Assembly: GCA_947464585.1 (NCBI GenBank)
Contig: CANHYS010000127.1
Span: forward strand, 1-6,498
DNA from: Planctomycetaceae bacterium
Lineage (GTDB): Bacteria > Planctomycetota > Planctomycetia > Pirellulales > UBA1268
Reading direction: 5' to 3'
DNA length: 6,498 nt
The translations under genes and the position numbers were made by a program. Shown here piece after piece: positions 6,348 to 6,498 of the stretch (position 1 is the first letter of the stretch; each line of letters begins with the position of its first letter). The notes beneath the pieces were generated by a model. It saw nothing but the letters and a program-made list of their open reading frames with translations. It ran no database searches and was not told the origin of the DNA.

Positions 6348-6498
6348 GACAATGATCCGCGACTCGTCTGGCATCGAGTCGACGATCTCCAGGGCTCTGG
6401 CCACGTCGGCGGTCAGTTGCGCCTTGAGGGCGTCGATCGAGTCAAACCTCTGAGTGTCGCGCAGCCGGTCGAGGAAGTCAACGTCGAGCGTGCTGCCA
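6345..6498 (-). CDS. ribF: RibF, riboflavin kinase / FAD synthetase (C-terminal 50 residues only)
   Basis: Only the last 50 codons are inside the window, ending with TGA at 6345-6347; the 5' part lies beyond the right edge. The fragment contains LDVDFLDRLRDTQRFDS followed by IDALKAQLTADVARALEIV. This is the characteristic C-terminal helix of the riboflavin kinase domain in bifunctional RibF, where the pattern is roughly 'v-FL-rlR-e-kFds-d-L-aQl-kDi--A'. The complete enzyme phosphorylates riboflavin to FMN and adenylylates FMN to FAD in the cytoplasm. It is first in the visible minus-strand run ribF, nrnA, Rieske, cytochrome b/c. The call rests on a short but distinctive segment. Confidence 0.85.
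   Translation of the reverse strand, partial: GSTLDVDFLDRLRDTQRFDSIDALKAQLTADVARALEIVDSMPDESRIIV

Overview
This GC-rich window is most likely a chromosomal fragment of a planctomycete. The evidence is a kinase-like protein whose N-terminal 'LLTKWQ…RLL…FFVGDYRL' segment resembles planctomycete Ser/Thr kinases, a Rieske protein with CPHAGC and CPCHNSKF boxes, and a cytochrome b fused to two c-type heme domains. These assignments rest on motif and protein-family recall; no database search was run. I see no mobile element, CRISPR array, tRNA or rRNA, and no stretch of visibly foreign composition.

Layout, left to right. (1) 2-922, minus strand: the N-terminal 307 codons of a protein-kinase-fold protein that runs off the left edge. 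It has lost the ATP-binding Lys, the HRD Asp, the catalytic-loop Asn and the DFG Asp, so it reads as a pseudokinase. (2) 923-1092: a divergent intergenic region. (3) 1093-2328, plus strand: a hexameric-type glutamate dehydrogenase with all substrate-binding and catalytic residues intact. (4) 2329-2580: a convergent intergenic gap with two candidate terminator hairpins and a short tandem repeat, but no gene. (5) 2581-6498, minus strand: a co-directional run transcribed as ribF (3' end only), nrnA, a Rieske iron-sulfur protein, and a cytochrome b6/subunit IV/diheme cytochrome c fusion. The last two genes overlap by four bases (ATGA).

The Rieske protein and the fusion together form a quinol:cytochrome c oxidoreductase (complex III / b6f-like). 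The fusion takes electrons from quinol through two b hemes and the Rieske cluster. Its own C-terminal periplasmic diheme domain would replace cytochrome c1 or f. Gene and domain order (Rieske, b6, subunit IV, diheme cytochrome c) matches the petCBDA order of heliobacteria, compressed from four genes into two. This is the most interesting item in the window. The pseudokinase is second. NrnA (nano-RNA/pAp phosphatase), RibF (FMN/FAD synthesis) and glutamate dehydrogenase are housekeeping enzymes.
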